Part shown: positions 5,342-6,388 of the stretch, piece after piece
Layout: each line of letters begins with the position of its first letter
How positions within the stretch are numbered: the first letter of the stretch is position 1
NCBI GenBank assembly: GCA_016765265.1
Contig: JAESQG010000035.1
Coordinates: 1,807 to 8,194 of the forward strand
Source: Pseudomonadales bacterium
GTDB taxonomy: Bacteria > Pseudomonadota > Gammaproteobacteria > Pseudomonadales > DC-out160
Length of the DNA: 6,388 bases
Direction of reading: 5' to 3'
Notes under the pieces: generated by a model
What the model saw: only the letters and a program-made list of their open reading frames with translations
Database searches by the model: none
Told to the model about the DNA's origin: nothing
Translations under genes and position numbers: made by a program

Positions 5342-6388
5342 ATGTACACGATACTTAAACCGACGACTACATTAGCCATTGCTGCATTGGTAATTTGCTG
5401 TATGCCCTTCACAGATGCATTCGCTAAGGCAAGCTTTTCTATCAACTATACAGATACCAGCCAGGAAGGGTTTAACGACACAACCGTTGTCTCTCCCATA
5501 GCGAATAACACCGGCACCACCCTGGGCAGCCAACGAAAAATAGCCTTCGAATACGCCGTTGCCCAGCTGGCAATTATTCTTCACAGTGAAGTCACTATAG
5601 AAATCGATGCACATTTCGACGCCTTGGGTGGTAATCAGTTTTCCGCTACTCTCGCGCAAGCTGGACCCAATACCATTCACTTTGACTTCACCGATGCACC
5701 GGAAAGTAATGTCTATTATGTACAAGCTTTAGCGAACAAATTAAATGGCAGCGATTTGGATAGTGGCGCGGATATTGACGCTCAATTCAATTCTGATGTT
5801 GATGGCAGTACGGTGCTAGGTACGGACACTTGGTATTATGGTTTGGATGCAAGCCCATCAGGATTGGATACAGATTTTATATCAGTAGCCATGCACGAGT
5901 TAATCCACGGCCTCGGATTTTTAGCCCTTGGTAACGTGAGTACTGGCGCAAATTTTAATGGCAAAAATGATATCTACGGCTACCACCTCGAACACAGGGG
6001 TGCATCAGAACTCTCCTATCCGGCTATGACTAATACACAGCGCGCGGCAGCCAACATAGCCACCGGCGATCTACAATGGGGAGGTAGTCAAACGATAAAT
6101 GACGCCGATGCCTTTCTCACCGCTGGGCTCAACACGAGTAAGCCACAAATATACGCGCCGAACCCATCAGAATCTGGGTCTTCAGTCTCTCATTTCAGTG
6201 ATGCGCTAAGTCCCAATCAAATGATGGAACCTTTCTATTCGACGGCCAACCACACAGTGGGGATCGCGGGCGCCCTCCTAGCTGATCTGGGTTGGGGAAA
6301 CTTTACTGATTTAAGCGTTGTAATAACAGACTCAACTGACCCGGTGGCTGCAGGCGATATTATCTACCTCGTTGCTACTATTTCAAAT
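5342..6388 (+). CDS. Secreted HExxH zinc metalloprotease with C-terminal DUF11-like repeat, partial
   Basis: The frame is open from ATG 5342 to the right edge, 349 residues, and incomplete. Residues 1-28 are a Sec signal peptide (hydrophobic TLAIAALVICCM, cleavage after AFA). The catalytic motif is HELIHGLGF at 185-193: H185 and H189 bind zinc and E186 is the base. A SVSHF...LSPNQMMEP segment at 281-297 supplies a probable third ligand H284 and a metzincin-like methionine turn (M294/M295), followed by VGIAGALLADLGW (306-318). This HELxHGLGF plus SHxxxxLxPxxxMEP order fits secreted bacterial proteases related to leishmanolysin-type or PA-domain metalloproteases; the roughly 95-residue stretch between the motifs looks too short for a full PA domain. 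From 323, DLSVVITDSTDPVAAGDIIYLVATISN begins a DUF11/CARDB-like beta-sandwich. The start overlaps a purine-rich GAGAAGAG next to the lipoprotein stop, so coupled translation is likely. The substrate is unknown. Confidence 0.9.
   Translation, partial: MYTILKPTTTLAIAALVICCMPFTDAFAKASFSINYTDTSQEGFNDTTVVSPIANNTGTTLGSQRKIAFEYAVAQLAIILHSEVTIEIDAHFDALGGNQFSATLAQAGPNTIHFDFTDAPESNVYYVQALANKLNGSDLDSGADIDAQFNSDVDGSTVLGTDTWYYGLDASPSGLDTDFISVAMHELIHGLGFLALGNVSTGANFNGKNDIYGYHLEHRGASELSYPAMTNTQRAAANIATGDLQWGGSQTINDADAFLTAGLNTSKPQIYAPNPSESGSSVSHFSDALSPNQMMEPFYSTANHTVGIAGALLADLGWGNFTDLSVVITDSTDPVAAGDIIYLVATISN

Noticed and set aside
5372..5725. Minus-strand open frame of 117 codons opposite the protease
   Set aside because: It lies over the signal peptide and N-terminal domain of the protease, has no ribosome site or recognisable motif, and the plus frame is clearly coding.

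Overview
The window looks like chromosomal DNA of a Gram-negative gammaproteobacterium, probably marine or environmental. The evidence is a TusA-type sulfur-relay protein, Sec and lipoprotein signal peptides, an outer-membrane-type beta-rich protein, moderate GC with AT-rich intergenic gaps, and a large kinase/ATPase signalling protein of a type common in Hahella- or Teredinibacter-like bacteria. The genus is inference and cannot be fixed from this sequence.

Layout. Positions 1-1983 (minus strand) hold the first 661 residues of a very large signalling protein: a degenerate protein-kinase-like domain followed by a STAND/AAA-type ATPase (the 'predicted ATPase' family with an N-terminal kinase domain). 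It runs off the left edge. Its upstream gap (1984-2175) is unusually rich in symmetric and repeated sites around two perfect TATAAT boxes. Next, on the same strand, is a secreted, probably outer-membrane, beta-rich protein (3069-2176) whose start is best set at a GTG. A 436-base gap (3070-3505) separates it divergently from a 230-residue cytoplasmic protein of unknown function with an internal duplication (3506-4198, plus). That gene meets tusA (4429-4184, minus) tail to tail with a 15-base overlap.

Upstream of tusA is a 370-base gap holding four perfect tandem AACCAAT heptamers just downstream of a TATAAT box. The rest of the window is a tight plus-strand pair: a lipoprotein with five in-frame copies of a 15-base repeat (4799-5335), then after 6 bases a secreted HExxH metalloprotease (5342 to the right edge, incomplete) that enters a DUF11-like surface-repeat domain.

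Functional units: the lipoprotein and metalloprotease are very likely co-expressed and both exported, so they are the best candidate for an uncharacterised two-component envelope/secreted system. The kinase-like protein is a probable pseudokinase-ATPase regulator with an elaborate control region. Short tandem repeats recur here (7-bp units in the tusA leader, 15-bp units in the lipoprotein, a 15-bp duplication inside the kinase gene), which suggests slippage-driven variation.
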